A stretch of 48,918 nucleotides of DNA from Opitutus sp. GAS368 (GTDB taxonomy: Bacteria; Verrucomicrobiota; Verrucomicrobiia; Opitutales; Opitutaceae): positions 1-48,918 of the forward strand of contig CAMDOO010000015.1 in NCBI GenBank assembly GCA_945903545.1, in the 5' to 3' direction. The position numbers were made by a program, and so were the translations under genes. This document shows positions 24,701-33,500 of the stretch, piece after piece. The stretch's first letter is position 1, and each line of letters begins with the position of its first letter. The notes beneath the pieces are model-generated. The model was not told the DNA's origin, did not search any database, and saw only the letters and a program-made list of their open reading frames with translations.

Positions 24701-25213
24701 CCCCAGGCTCAATACCAACGGGGCCAGCACCAAACACCCGACGGTATCTGCGATCCAACCGCCCGTGAAGCCCGGCAATAGCTCGCGGGTCGCAAGGCGG
24801 CCAATCAGAAACATGCCTCCAGACCCGGCCAGTCCGGAACAGGCGGCGGACAGCAGGGCGGCCAAAACGAGGGCGGCGGGGTGGACGAAGCTCCCGAGAT
24901 ACTGGGCCTGCGTTCGGACAAATTGATGGATTCGCCCGCCCAGCAATGCGCCAATCGAGGCGCCCGTGCCCGCCACCAAAGCATAGGTGAAGCTGTGTTG
25001 ATCGATCCACGCGCTCATCCAGGAGCCGGCGAGGACTCCTAAAGCCATCCAGCCTCCCCGCAGAACGACCACCGCCAGGCCAAAACCAGCGGCAGGCCAA
25101 AACTGCGAAACCGGATTATCCGGCGTGGTTACCGTCAGCCCCAGCTGGGCCAACAGGAAATACCCTCCGGCGACGAAGAGCAGCCGCCCGAATCCGCGCC
25201 GGTTGGGATTCAC
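21707..25213 (-). CDS. MASE1-CHASE-PAS hybrid sensor histidine kinase with C-terminal receiver
   Basis: A 1168-residue membrane kinase from a GTG start. Residues about 1-305 are a MASE1-type multi-helix sensor (LAQLGLTV ... SQFWPAAGFGLAVV). About 330-560 is a CHASE-type extracytoplasmic domain between membrane helices (WGLAVIFPT, GFLLYLPVY). A coiled region and a PAS domain (NGVMITDADGRIEWTN) follow. Next are the H-box SHELRTPLNVIIG, N-box NLLSNAVKYTP, G1 DTGPGIP and G2 GSGLGLPIARRL, then a receiver with phospho-Asp in VLMDLKMPVLDG and Lys in EYVSKPID. It is the last gene of a four-gene unit and overlaps the preceding stop by 4 bp (GTGA). The ligand is unknown. Confidence 0.93.
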   Translation of the reverse strand: MNPNRRGFGRLLFVAGGYFLLAQLGLTVTTPDNPVSQFWPAAGFGLAVVVLRGGWMALGVLAGSWMSAWIDQHSFTYALVAGTGASIGALLGGRIHQFVRTQAQYLGSFVHPAALVLAALLSAACSGLAGSGGMFLIGRLATRELLPGFTGGWIADTVGCLVLAPLVLSLGAGRSFRGGSFSAQALRLGLVLAFFAAVLLLLYFWSEGKSWIMFVFPVLLPALVVAGEGGLFASVWFVTLFFVTANRMGYLPFAGSYLQGSMTGFQVYVTGTALVALVLSGMSRVRLTRLPVMILLLGWSLSAWIYCAISDSARELAEARLGRLAQRVESDFDSQIQTYVDALRGGAGLITAQPDISVNDWHEYNLALDISGRNSAIWGLAVIFPTRAEQEAGLVARLQAQSGRPFVIHDVPGASPDFLPPDAAGPARFIVGMIEPVDPNLPALGLDLASEAKRRVAAIKSRDSGRAVMTKRIQLVQDNVERAGFLLYLPVYQGGVTPSTVADRRSHHLAWVNAPIGIEQFVHEAFTDHGEDLALYFFEGSTVAAPEKLWIATAPGPIPTRFDRVQTIELAGEPFTLGWRWVASQRDRERGSAVFIATSVSLIWTLLAGLVVSLQSFATRARAEADERTRELRSVNSELAANNLKLSATEIWLRESQVELKKLAHVAAQTDNGVMITDADGRIEWTNDSFFRLTGYSRLEAKGRKPGELLQGPGTCPAAIAEFRAKIKSELGFRLELLNYRKDRSEILISIEVQPLFDAEGRLANYLGIQRDITSERLAKDELERSRKESEAASRAKSSFLANVSHELRTPLNVIIGSAEMVLRGRHGPVAEAQLRPLQRVRESAGLLLSLINELLDLTRAESGRVQLEPGPVEIASLAREIVKLLEPEANERGLTLRLELGHRTPVIEADPRRLKQILLNLLSNAVKYTPAGGRIDFLIGETNHPAEITFALRDTGPGIPAGDQERVFLEFERVETQDLRTGGSGLGLPIARRLTELHGGTLTLQSTLGQGSVFLVRLPRRISETVAVSPVPQRSAPPVPISTGGRLVLVAEDYPANLELITSYLEAEGFRVATATNGREAVDRAIALQPAIVLMDLKMPVLDGLGAIRLLRQDERTRWLPIIALTAFAYESDRNKAQDAGADEYVSKPIDFGLLQRAIQNCLDSDR

Positions 25214-26310
25214 TGGAGGACATCAAGCAGGAAACCCGTCGTCAGGCCCGGCGAAGGTTGGTTGATCTCGACCACTAACCCGGCACCGGCCACCCGGGCG
25301 AAACGACCGGCAATCTCGAAGCCGAGCCCAAGGCCCTGCTGCTCCCATTTCGTGCGTTCAAACTGCTGGAACAGACCCACGGCGGCCACCTGTTCCGGTG
25401 TCATTCCCCGGCCCAGGTCAGCAACCACCAGCCGGTAACGCGCGCCTTCCTTCCGCCCTCGGACCGTGATCGGAGTGCCGGGCAGGGAAAACTTGCAGGC
25501 GTTGTCCACCAGCAGGGCAAAGACCCGCGGCAGGTACGTACCCGGGACCGACAGCCGGACGGGATCCAATTCGATCGCCAGGTCGTTCTCACGCCCGAAG
25601 CCCGCGGCCGCCTTCCGGGCCAAGAGCGTGGTCGCCTCCGACCAGCCGGCGACGGAAATCACCGATGCCTGCGGGACGGAGTCGCGCGCCAGCAGATCGC
25701 CCAGCTCGCGCAACAGGGTCAGGTTGTCCGCCGCCGCCAGCAACCGGCGCCCGCTGATGTCGATGTTGCGTCCAAACTCCTCGGTCTCCTCGCGGCTGAG
25801 CCCCCGCCCCTCGGCGGCCGTGTCAATCATTAGCGACGCGAAACCGAGCACGCCGTTCAACGGGGTGCGAAGCTCGTGCGGGAGGTACCGCGTGAGGAAG
25901 CTCTCCTGGCGCTGCGCGACCTCGCGCCGGGCGCGGGCCCGGCTGAGGCGGGCACGCACGCTGCGGCAGAACTCGGCCGGATCGAACGGCTTGGTGATGT
26001 AGTCGTCCGCCCCAAGCGACATGCCCGTGCGGATATCGCCGGTGGCGGCCAACGCGGACATGAAAACGAAGGGCAGCTCCTGGAGGCCTGGCATGTCCCG
26101 CGCCCGCTGGAGCAGCTCGAAGCCGTTGATCCCCGGCATCCGGATATCACTCAGCACCAAGTCGGGCACCTCTCGTTCCAACTGGGACAGCGCGTCGGCG
26201 CCATCGACTGCAACGCGCACCTCAAAGCCGTCGTCCTCCAGCAACATGGAGGTCGTCTGGCGAATGAGGAGGTCGTCCTCGACCAGCAGAAGGCGCGGTT
26301 TGGTGCTCAT
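25210..26310 (-). CDS. Receiver-histidine kinase (receiver first)
   Basis: A 366-residue soluble protein with domain order receiver then kinase. The receiver has LLLVEDDLLIRQ, phospho-Asp in LVLSDIRMPGING, MSALA and DDYITKPFDP. It is joined to an H-box (YLPHELRTPLNGVLGFASLM) and an ATPase domain with LLVDNACKFSLPG, ADLGRGMTP and GLGLGFEIAGRF. This arrangement suits a phosphorelay intermediate whose kinase responds to phosphorylation of its own receiver. ATGA overlap with the upstream kinase stop and GTGA overlap with the downstream kinase start place it in the same operon. Confidence 0.9.
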   Translation of the reverse strand: MSTKPRLLLVEDDLLIRQTTSMLLEDDGFEVRVAVDGADALSQLEREVPDLVLSDIRMPGINGFELLQRARDMPGLQELPFVFMSALAATGDIRTGMSLGADDYITKPFDPAEFCRSVRARLSRARARREVAQRQESFLTRYLPHELRTPLNGVLGFASLMIDTAAEGRGLSREETEEFGRNIDISGRRLLAAADNLTLLRELGDLLARDSVPQASVISVAGWSEATTLLARKAAAGFGRENDLAIELDPVRLSVPGTYLPRVFALLVDNACKFSLPGTPITVRGRKEGARYRLVVADLGRGMTPEQVAAVGLFQQFERTKWEQQGLGLGFEIAGRFARVAGAGLVVEINQPSPGLTTGFLLDVLQ

Positions 26311-27836
26311 GACTGGTCGATTAGGATGGTGTCGGCGAACGGTTGGGCCGGGGTCGGCGCCACCAGCGGAAAATAGAGGTGGAAAGCGGTACCCTGATTC
26401 AGGGCGCTCTCAAACGTGACGCGACCGCCGTGGACTTCCAACGCGCGGCTGACAATCGCCAGCCCGAGACCCGTGCCCGAGATCTGGCCGACATTGCTGC
26501 CGCGGAAGAAAGACTCGAAAAGTCGGGGCTGCGCGTCGGCGGGAATCCCCAGACCGTGGTCGACGATAGTGAGGACCAACTCCTGATCCCGGCAAGAGAC
26601 CTCGACGTGCACCGGAGAATCGGGCGGCGAGTACTTGAGTGCGTTGGTCAGCACGTTTTCCACGGCCGCCCGGAATAGGCGGCCGTCGAGTGGCATTTTA
26701 AAGTCGGCAGGCAGGTCGAACCGGCTCTGCACGCGCGGCACGCGCGCCACCTCGTTGATACTCTCGATCAACTCTCCGAGGATAAGCGCGGGGTTTTCCA
26801 TCTTGCCTATCGTTCCTCCCAGATTCGATTCCGCCCGGTTCAGCTCTAGCACCTGGTTCACGAGCTCGCGCAGATTGTCGATCGACTGGGCTTGCAGGGT
26901 CAGGTAGCGGTCGATCTTGGCTTCCGGAGCCTCCCCCAGGAGCTTCCGCACGAGGAAGTGCGAGGTCTGAATTGCGCTCAAGGGGGTGCGGAATTCGTGG
27001 GACACCAGCGAGATGAACTCGCTGCGCATGTTCAGCAGCTCGCGCTGACGCACGATCAATGCCTCCGTCTCCAGCTGGTGGCGGCGACGGACGGAGACAT
27101 CGGACCAGATCGTCGCCACCGCTTCGGGAACGCCGTTGAAGGCAACCACCGGAAAGGCGGAGAACTCAAGCGTGACCGCGCCCTCCTTCAGGTGGACATC
27201 GGATACTACGCGGGTCGTGGTCAGCACCGCGAGCGAATGCATCTCCGGGGCACAGAAAGCCGATCGGAGCTTCTCAGGCAGGACTTCTTCCAAGCGGCGG
27301 CCGACCGCATTCCGCATCAAGCCGCCGGCGAACTCCGCGGCCAGATGGTTGACATAGGTGCAGACCCCGGCGGCATTGCGGATGATGACCCCCTGGGGCA
27401 AGTTGTCAGAGAATTCCCGAAACCTGCGCTCAACCACGCTGAGCTCGCGGTTGAGCTCTTCGACGAGCGTGCAGTCGCGACAGTTGCAGACAATGCCGCC
27501 GTCGGGCAGCATCGAAAGGGTCAGGTCCTCCTTGAAACTAGTGCCATCGCGCCGCTTGGCGATGATCTTCCCGCTCCAGGTGCCATCCTTGGCAATCGCC
27601 GGGAAGACGTTAGACTCGATCTCGGTACGCCCGGCGTCATCGTAAAGGACGGTCCAGGGCCGGCCCAGCACCTCGCTCAGAGATTCGTAACCGAACATCC
27701 GGAGGTGCGCCGCATTCATGTAGCTGAAACAGCCGCTGGCATCGCAGAGCGCGAAGCCTTCCTGCGACTGCTCCACTCCCTGCAGGAGCTTGGTGATCAA
27801 CGCGCCATTGATCTTGGGTGCGTCGGTAGTGTTCAT
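26307..27836 (-). CDS. PAS-PAS sensor histidine kinase
   Basis: A 509-residue cytoplasmic kinase. PAS 1 is at about 18-130 (GFALCDASGCFSYMNAAHL, with a PAC-type end containing the Cys-rich GGIVCNCRDCT). PAS 2 is at about 140-260 (GVIIRNAAGVCTYVN). H-box LVSHEFRTPLSAIQTSH, N-box ENVLTNALKYSPPDS, G1 DHGLGIPAD and G2 GTGLGLAIVSRAL follow. It has no receiver of its own, so the receivers in the neighbouring gene products are likely partners. The ATG at 27836 overlaps the LuxR-type regulator's stop by 4 bp. The two close Cys might bind a cofactor; that is speculative. Confidence 0.92.
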   Translation of the reverse strand: MNTTDAPKINGALITKLLQGVEQSQEGFALCDASGCFSYMNAAHLRMFGYESLSEVLGRPWTVLYDDAGRTEIESNVFPAIAKDGTWSGKIIAKRRDGTSFKEDLTLSMLPDGGIVCNCRDCTLVEELNRELSVVERRFREFSDNLPQGVIIRNAAGVCTYVNHLAAEFAGGLMRNAVGRRLEEVLPEKLRSAFCAPEMHSLAVLTTTRVVSDVHLKEGAVTLEFSAFPVVAFNGVPEAVATIWSDVSVRRRHQLETEALIVRQRELLNMRSEFISLVSHEFRTPLSAIQTSHFLVRKLLGEAPEAKIDRYLTLQAQSIDNLRELVNQVLELNRAESNLGGTIGKMENPALILGELIESINEVARVPRVQSRFDLPADFKMPLDGRLFRAAVENVLTNALKYSPPDSPVHVEVSCRDQELVLTIVDHGLGIPADAQPRLFESFFRGSNVGQISGTGLGLAIVSRALEVHGGRVTFESALNQGTAFHLYFPLVAPTPAQPFADTILIDQS

Positions 27837-28510
27837 CGGGCGAGGGAGGAGACACGGAACTTTTCATCCTGGGACTTGACGAGGCCCTTGTTGCGGGCCT
27901 TCAGCACCAGCTCCATCGCCGTGCGGGAACCGGTCTTCTCCTTCATCCGACCGATGGACTTGTAGACTCCGGGGATGCTGAGCTCGAGTTGGGAGGCGAT
28001 CTCCTTCACCGAGTTGCCCTCCGCCAGCAGGCGCAGAATCTCGACCTGGCGGGTAGGAAGCGCTGACACCCCCGTGTTACCCCGCACGATGTCGCGGAGA
28101 AAGGCACCGGCCGCCGGCCCCAGCGCCACCGTGCCGGCCACGACCTGGTGCAGCGCACCCGCGAGCTGCTCCAGCGGGGCGCTCTTCTCGATAAAACCCG
28201 CGACTTGGTGCCGCATGGCCTCGCCCAGCGTGTGCTGCGACATCAGCGCGCTGAAAATCAGGATCTTTGCCCCGGGCGCGACCTCGCGGATCTCGGACAG
28301 GAGATCGAGTCCGTTGCGGTCCGGCAGATCGAGATCGAGCACGATCACGTCGACCGGCTGCTCCCGCAGTGCGGCGAGGGCCGAGGCGGCATCGCACGCC
28401 AGTCCGCTGAGCGTGAAGCCGGGCAGACCACGGATGAATTCGCCGATCAGGAAGGCAATCGACGAATGATCATCCACAATCAATACCGAGTGAGTATCTT
28501 TAGTTTTCAT
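27833..28510 (-). CDS. NarL/LuxR-family response regulator, first gene of the signalling operon
   Basis: A 225-residue protein. The receiver has LIVDDHSSIAFL, phospho-Asp in VIVLDLDLPDRNG, ILIFSAL and GFIEKSAP. The output helix-turn-helix is LPTRQVEILRLLAEGNSVKEIASQLELSIPGVYKSIGRM. The ATG at 28510 (MKTKDTHSVLIVDDH) is chosen because upstream in-frame sequence includes the promoter region. As the only DNA-binding member of the four-gene unit it is the likely final phosphate acceptor, perhaps acting on its own promoter, which carries repeated GCAAAGGGTA-like words. Confidence 0.92.
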   Translation of the reverse strand: MKTKDTHSVLIVDDHSSIAFLIGEFIRGLPGFTLSGLACDAASALAALREQPVDVIVLDLDLPDRNGLDLLSEIREVAPGAKILIFSALMSQHTLGEAMRHQVAGFIEKSAPLEQLAGALHQVVAGTVALGPAAGAFLRDIVRGNTGVSALPTRQVEILRLLAEGNSVKEIASQLELSIPGVYKSIGRMKEKTGSRTAMELVLKARNKGLVKSQDEKFRVSSLAR

Positions 28511-28517
28511 CGCGGGT

Positions 28518-28621
28518 CTTATATACCCTTGCACGCTTTTCATGCCCCAAGACGACGGCTCTCTTAGGACATTGGCAAAGGGTATGAATACTACTCATGG
28601 TATAATTTCTACCCTTTGCGT
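28518..28621. promoter_or_regulatory. Operator-like repeats upstream of the signalling operon
   Basis: The word gcaaagggta at 28575-28584 faces a perfect inverted copy, taccctttgc, at 28610-28619. A near copy, gcaagggtatata on the reverse strand, lies at about 28520-28532, just upstream of the 28510 start. The region is AT-rich and has TATAAT on the + strand at 28601-28606 and a tatata on the - strand at 28520-28525. This looks like a regulated, possibly divergent promoter. Confidence 0.5.
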
Positions 28622-28738
28622 GCCCATGGAAATTCGCCTGAAGGCACTTAGAAACGGCGGATGGCCCTGCCCACCATCAGGTAAAGTGCCGGCGCCGACG
28701 CGCCCGGTAAAAACGATTTCTCTACGGCTTGTCCAAAA

Positions 28739-29182
28739 TTGCCTTTTGCCGAACGGCTGGACCTCGGCCGGCACCCTCCACCGGCCGCTGCTCGCCGCTG
28801 CCCAGCGAGCAGCGCATTGGCGATATTCCTTCGCGCACCGTCGCCAACGTCACGGGTACCGCCAGCAGCACCCAAGCCCTGCGGGCCCGAGCGACCATCG
28901 TGCGGCTCGGCGGCTGGATCGAGGTGCTGCACCCCGGGGCTTGCGGCGACGCCGCGCTTCACCGCCTCGGCCACCCGGAGCCGGGACGTGCTCGGCTGGT
29001 TCGCAGGTCTGCGCGCCCGTCGGACCCTCGGCGAGCACTGGGCCGCCCAAGTCTGGGCAGACGCACTCAGCGGCTCGCGGGTCACCGTGGCTTCCGGCAC
29101 CCGGTATGCACGACTCGACACCAGAAATTCCGCACTAGTCGGACTCGCCTTGGAGTACCGCGGCGACCACCGGCGCAATTAG
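28739..29182 (+). pseudogene. Possible beta-barrel protein remnant
   Basis: The last third of this frame (LGWFAGLRARRTLGEHW, VTVASGTRYARLDTRNS, ALVGLALEYRGD) has alternating beta-strand character and could be the end of an outer-membrane barrel. The earlier part is Pro/Ala/Arg-rich and looks like the wrong frame of a decayed gene; frame 28729-29223 contains ALRARATIVRLGGWIEVLHPG. No intact gene is supported in 28622-29375. Confidence 0.3.
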
Positions 29183-29375
29183 GATTTCCCGCCGGTCTCC
29201 GACGGGAGAAACAGGGGATATAGGTCAGTTTGTTGATCACCAATCGTCATCGGAACGAATGCGCGCGGAATTCCCGCCGGGATGCCACATAACCATCGGT
29301 CAGGGCAGGCCGGCCCCACTCACCAAGCGCCAGCTGCGGCAGAACACGCAACCCACCGTCCCGCCATGACCGGAC

Positions 29376-30260
29376 TCAAAACAACTCGGCCTGCCCCGTG
29401 TAGCGGGCGCGGGCCTCGGCGGCGCTGGAGCGCATTTCCATTTCTTCGAGGAAGCGCACCAGCTCCGTGACCTGCGGGGCAGGCCGCTCCGGCGCCACGC
29501 GCGGGAGGGAAAGGTTGAGCGTGGTGAGCTTGAGATTCTTGCGCAGGCGGTCGGCGTCAGTCGCGACCACCTCGCGGAAACGGTCCGGCTTCAATTCCGC
29601 CGCGTGCGCGATCACGCCCTCGAGGCCACCGTGGTCGGCCAGCCACTTCGCCGCGGTCTTCGGCCCCACGCCCGCGAGGCCGGGGATGTTGTCGGAGGTG
29701 TCGCCGACCAGCGCGAGGTAATCAGCAATCTGCGCGGGCGGCACGCCGAACTTCTCCGCCACGCCGACCGCGTCGAGGAGGCGCCAGCCGAGCTTCGGGT
29801 TGGCCGAGGGAGGCGGCCGCATGATCTTGATGCGGTCGCTCACGATCTGGGCGAAATCCTTGTCGGAACTTACGATTAGCACCTCGTCGCCGTCCGCGGC
29901 GCGCGCCACGGCCTCGGCCGCCAGCAGGTCGTCGCTCTCCACGCCGTCCTGCTCAACCACCTGGCAGCCCAGCAGGCGGGTCAGCACTTTCACGGGGTCG
30001 ATCTGCTGCTGCAGCGCCTCGGGCATTTCCTCCCGCTGTGCCTTGTACTCCGGATGGATCGCGAGCCGGTCCTGCGAGCCGCCGAGGTCGAAGAAGACGA
30101 TCGTGCCAGCCGGCTTTTCCTGGTCCTGCAGTTTCCAGAGCGACTTCACCCAGCCGTGCAGGGCGTTGGTCGGAAAGCCGTCGGCACGGTTGAGCTCGGG
30201 GATCGCAAAAAAGCAGCGGTACACGAGGTTGAAGCCGTCGACCAAAAGCCATTTCGCCAT
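29376..30260 (-). CDS. 5'-3' exonuclease (flap endonuclease, PolI N-terminal-like)
   Basis: A 294-residue stand-alone nuclease like the 5' nuclease domain of DNA polymerase I. Acidic metal-binding motifs are visible in LLVDGFNLVYR, VESDDLLAAEA, LIVSSDKDFAQIV and LVGDTSDNIPG. The helix-hairpin-helix follows as LAGVGPKTAAKWL. It would remove RNA primers and flaps during replication and repair. The ATG at 30260 (MAKWLLVDG) is preferred; upstream in-frame sequence is a repeat. It is divergent from mfd. Confidence 0.9.
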   Translation of the reverse strand: MAKWLLVDGFNLVYRCFFAIPELNRADGFPTNALHGWVKSLWKLQDQEKPAGTIVFFDLGGSQDRLAIHPEYKAQREEMPEALQQQIDPVKVLTRLLGCQVVEQDGVESDDLLAAEAVARAADGDEVLIVSSDKDFAQIVSDRIKIMRPPPSANPKLGWRLLDAVGVAEKFGVPPAQIADYLALVGDTSDNIPGLAGVGPKTAAKWLADHGGLEGVIAHAAELKPDRFREVVATDADRLRKNLKLTTLNLSLPRVAPERPAPQVTELVRFLEEMEMRSSAAEARARYTGQAELF

Positions 30261-30288
30261 GGGGCGAGGAGAGCGAGGCGGCGGGAAG

Positions 30289-30485
30289 GTGGAAAGCGGG
30301 AAAGTAGGTCTCGAATCTGGAACCCAGGAAATATGGATTTTGCCACAGAGACCCAGAGCCCACAGAGGCCGGATGAATCCGGATTCAGAAACCAAAAAAA
30401 ACGAGGCTAGGGCTCTGTTTCTCTGTGCCTCGGTGGCAAAACATCCGGTTTTCGATTCCGTCATCACCCCTTTCCCGCTTTCCAC
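30289..30485. repeat. Nested inverted repeat between the exonuclease gene and mfd
   Basis: Perfect 15-bp outer arms gtggaaagcgggaaa (30289-30303) and tttcccgctttccac (30471-30485) enclose an imperfect inner pair, ttttgccacagagac (30339-) and gtgcctcggtggcaaaa (about 30425-30441), with a small ccgg-centred hairpin between. The organisation is outer and inner, as at 13518-13791. Confidence 0.82.
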
Positions 30486-30518
30486 ATCCCAACTTCATCG
30501 GAATCCTGCCCTCCCCTC

Positions 30519-33500
30519 ATGTCCTCCACGGCCCATCCTCAGCGCGAGCGTCTCACCGGGGTCTGCCCGGCGGCGCTCGGCGCGGTCGCGGCCGGGTTGA
30601 TCCGGCGGCACGCGGCCCCGGTGTGGCTGGTGGTGACCGGGGAGCTCAAGGCGGCCGAGACGCTCGCCGAGGACATCCGGCTTTTTGGCGGGCCGGACGC
30701 CGCCGACCTGCTGGTTTTTCCCGAGTCGATGCCCGACCACCGCGACATGAGGGAGACCTTCGCCGCCTCAAGCGACCGGCTCATCGTGCTCTCGCGCCTG
30801 CGGGCCCGCCGGCAGCTGTCCGCTGCCGCCGCGGGCGACCGGCCGCTGGTCGTCGTCACCACCCCGGCCGCCCTGCTCCAATCGGTGCCCGCGCTCGGCG
30901 AGTTCGCCACCCGGGAGCTCACGCTGGCGAAGGGGCAGGCCCAGTCGTTCCAAGGCCTGCTCGAGCAGCTCGCCGCGCTCGACTACGACTGCGAGGCGGT
31001 GTGCGAGTCGCCCGGCCACTACGCGATCCGCGGCGGCATCATCGATGTCTACCCCGTGACAGCCAACGAGCCGTACCGGCTGGATTTCTTCGGCGACACG
31101 ATTGAGGAGATCCGGGCCTTCGACCCGGTGACGCAACGCTCGGCCGCCACGCTGGATTCGATCGCGCTGTCGGCCTCGCCGCGCGTGAAGCTCGATCCCT
31201 CGCGCACCGGGCTGGCCGAGTACCTCTCGCCCGCCAGCCGGCTCCTGCTCGTCGAGCCGGCGGCGCTCGCCGAGGAATTCCGCTCCTTCGACGAATCCGG
31301 CGCCGGTTGGTTTGCCGCGATCACCGAGCGCTGCCGGGCGCTCCATGCGGTCGGGGACCTTGACGAGGCCGCCGGACTTTTCGATGGCTGCGCCGGCGAC
31401 ACGCTCGACACGGAAAGCCTGGCGCACCACCGGACCTATCCCGGCGACGTACTCATCGCGCAGGAGCGCCTGCAGGTCGAGGAGGACGCCCGCCGGAAGT
31501 TTCTGCGCCAGCTCGTCGCCTGGAAAAAGGCAGGCTCCCAATTGCTCTTCGTGGCACCCAAGGAAGGAGAGGAACAGCGCATGCTCGAGATCCTGCGCAC
31601 AGAAGCGGCGCTCGCGAAACCGGCGCCGGTGTTCCTGCGCGGCGCGCTCAACGAGGGCTTCCGGATCACGTTCCGCGAGGGCGGCAGCCGGGCGCTGTTC
31701 GGCGGATTGCTTGCAACCGGTCGGGCACGTCGCTCCGCGACCGCCGCGCTGGACGACGAACCCGGCGGCGAAGGGACTCGCCGCCCTACCAACGAAACCG
31801 GACCCACCGGACTGGTCGTGGTCACCGAGACCGAGATCTTCGGCCGCCAACGCAGCCGGCGGCCGGCGCTGAATCCCCGGGCGGGCGCAGCCCGGGCGCA
31901 GGTGGACCAGCTGCTCGACTTCGCGGAGCTGGTCGAGGGCGACTTCGTGGTGCACCTCCAGCACGGCATCGCCCACTACCGCGGGATCACGAAGCTCGAC
32001 ACCGCGCAGGGCCCGCGGGAGGTCATCTCGCTCGAGTTCGATGCCCAGGTCACCCTGCACGTCCCGCTGCAGGAGTCGCACCTCGTCAGCCGCTACGTCG
32101 GCCTGAGCAAGGTGAAGCCCCAGCTCGGGCGCATCGGCTCCGGCCGCTGGGAAAAGGCCCGGCAGGCCGCCGAGCGCGCCACGGTCGACCTCGCCGCCGA
32201 GTTGCTGAGGATCCAGGCCGAGCGCGAGGCGCAGCCGGGGCATGCGTTCCCGGCGGACAACGAGTGGCAGCGCGAATTCGAGGCCTCCTTTCCCTTCACC
32301 GAGACCCCGGACCAGCTCCGCGCGATCACGGAGGCCAAGGGCGACATGGAAAAAACCCGGCCGATGGACCGCCTGATCTGCGGCGATGTCGGCTTCGGCA
32401 AGACCGAGGTGGCGATCCGCGCGGCGTTCAAGGCCGTGCAGGGCGGGCGCCAGGTGGCGGTCCTCGTGCCCACCACGGTCCTCGCCCAGCAGCACCTGAA
32501 CAGCTTCCGCGAGCGCATGGCCGCCTACCCCATCGCGGTCGAGATGCTGAGCCGCTTCCGCACCCGCGCCGAGCAGGCGCGCATCCTCGAGGCCGCGGCC
32601 GCCGGGCAGGTCGACATCCTCATCGGCACGCACCGGCTGCTGCAGAAGGACGTGGTTTTCCGCGACCTTGGCCTGGTCGTGGTGGACGAGGAGCAGCGCT
32701 TCGGCGTGAAGCACAAGGAGGCCCTGAAGCGCCTGCGCACCACGGTCGACGTGCTCTCGATGAGCGCCACGCCGATCCCGCGCACCCTCCACCTCGCCCT
32801 GACCGGGGCGCGCGACATGAGCGTGATCGAGACGGCACCCACCAACCGCCACCCGATCCAGACGATCGTGAAGTCCTACGACGACCAACTGGTGGTCGAC
32901 GCGGTGAAGCACGAGATCCGCCGCGGCGGACAGGTCTTCTACCTTCACAACCGCGTGGCCACGATCCAGGAGACCGCCCGCCGGCTCCAAGTCCTGCTCC
33001 CGGACCTCACGATCGGGATCGGCCACGGGCAGATGCACGCGGACGAGCTGGAGCGGACGATGACGGATTTCGTGGCGGGGCGCTACCAGCTGCTCGTCTG
33101 CACGACCATCATCGAGAGCGGCCTCGACCTGCCGAACTGCAATACGATCATCATCGAGGGCGCGGACCGCTTCGGCCTCGCCCAGCTCTACCAGCTCCGG
33201 GGCCGGGTCGGACGCTTCAAGCATCAGGCCTACGCCTACCTGCTGCTCCACCGCCACACCCGCCTGCTCGAGTCCGCCCGCCTGCGCCTCGGCGCGATGC
33301 GCACGCACAACCAGCTCGGCGCGGGTTTCCGCATCGCCATGCGCGACCTTGAGCTCCGCGGCGCCGGCAACCTCCTCGGTGCGGAGCAGAGCGGCCACAT
33401 CGCGGGGGTCGGCTTCGAGCTCTACTGCCAGCTCCTCCGCCAGAGCGTGGCCCGCCTGAAGGGCGACAAACACGCCGGCGCGCACCGCGCCACCGTGAAG

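Noticed and set aside
28622-29375. An intact + strand gene driven by TATAAT at 28601
   Set aside because: No frame is continuous with family-like sequence; only a possible barrel tail is seen, so it is listed as a doubtful remnant.
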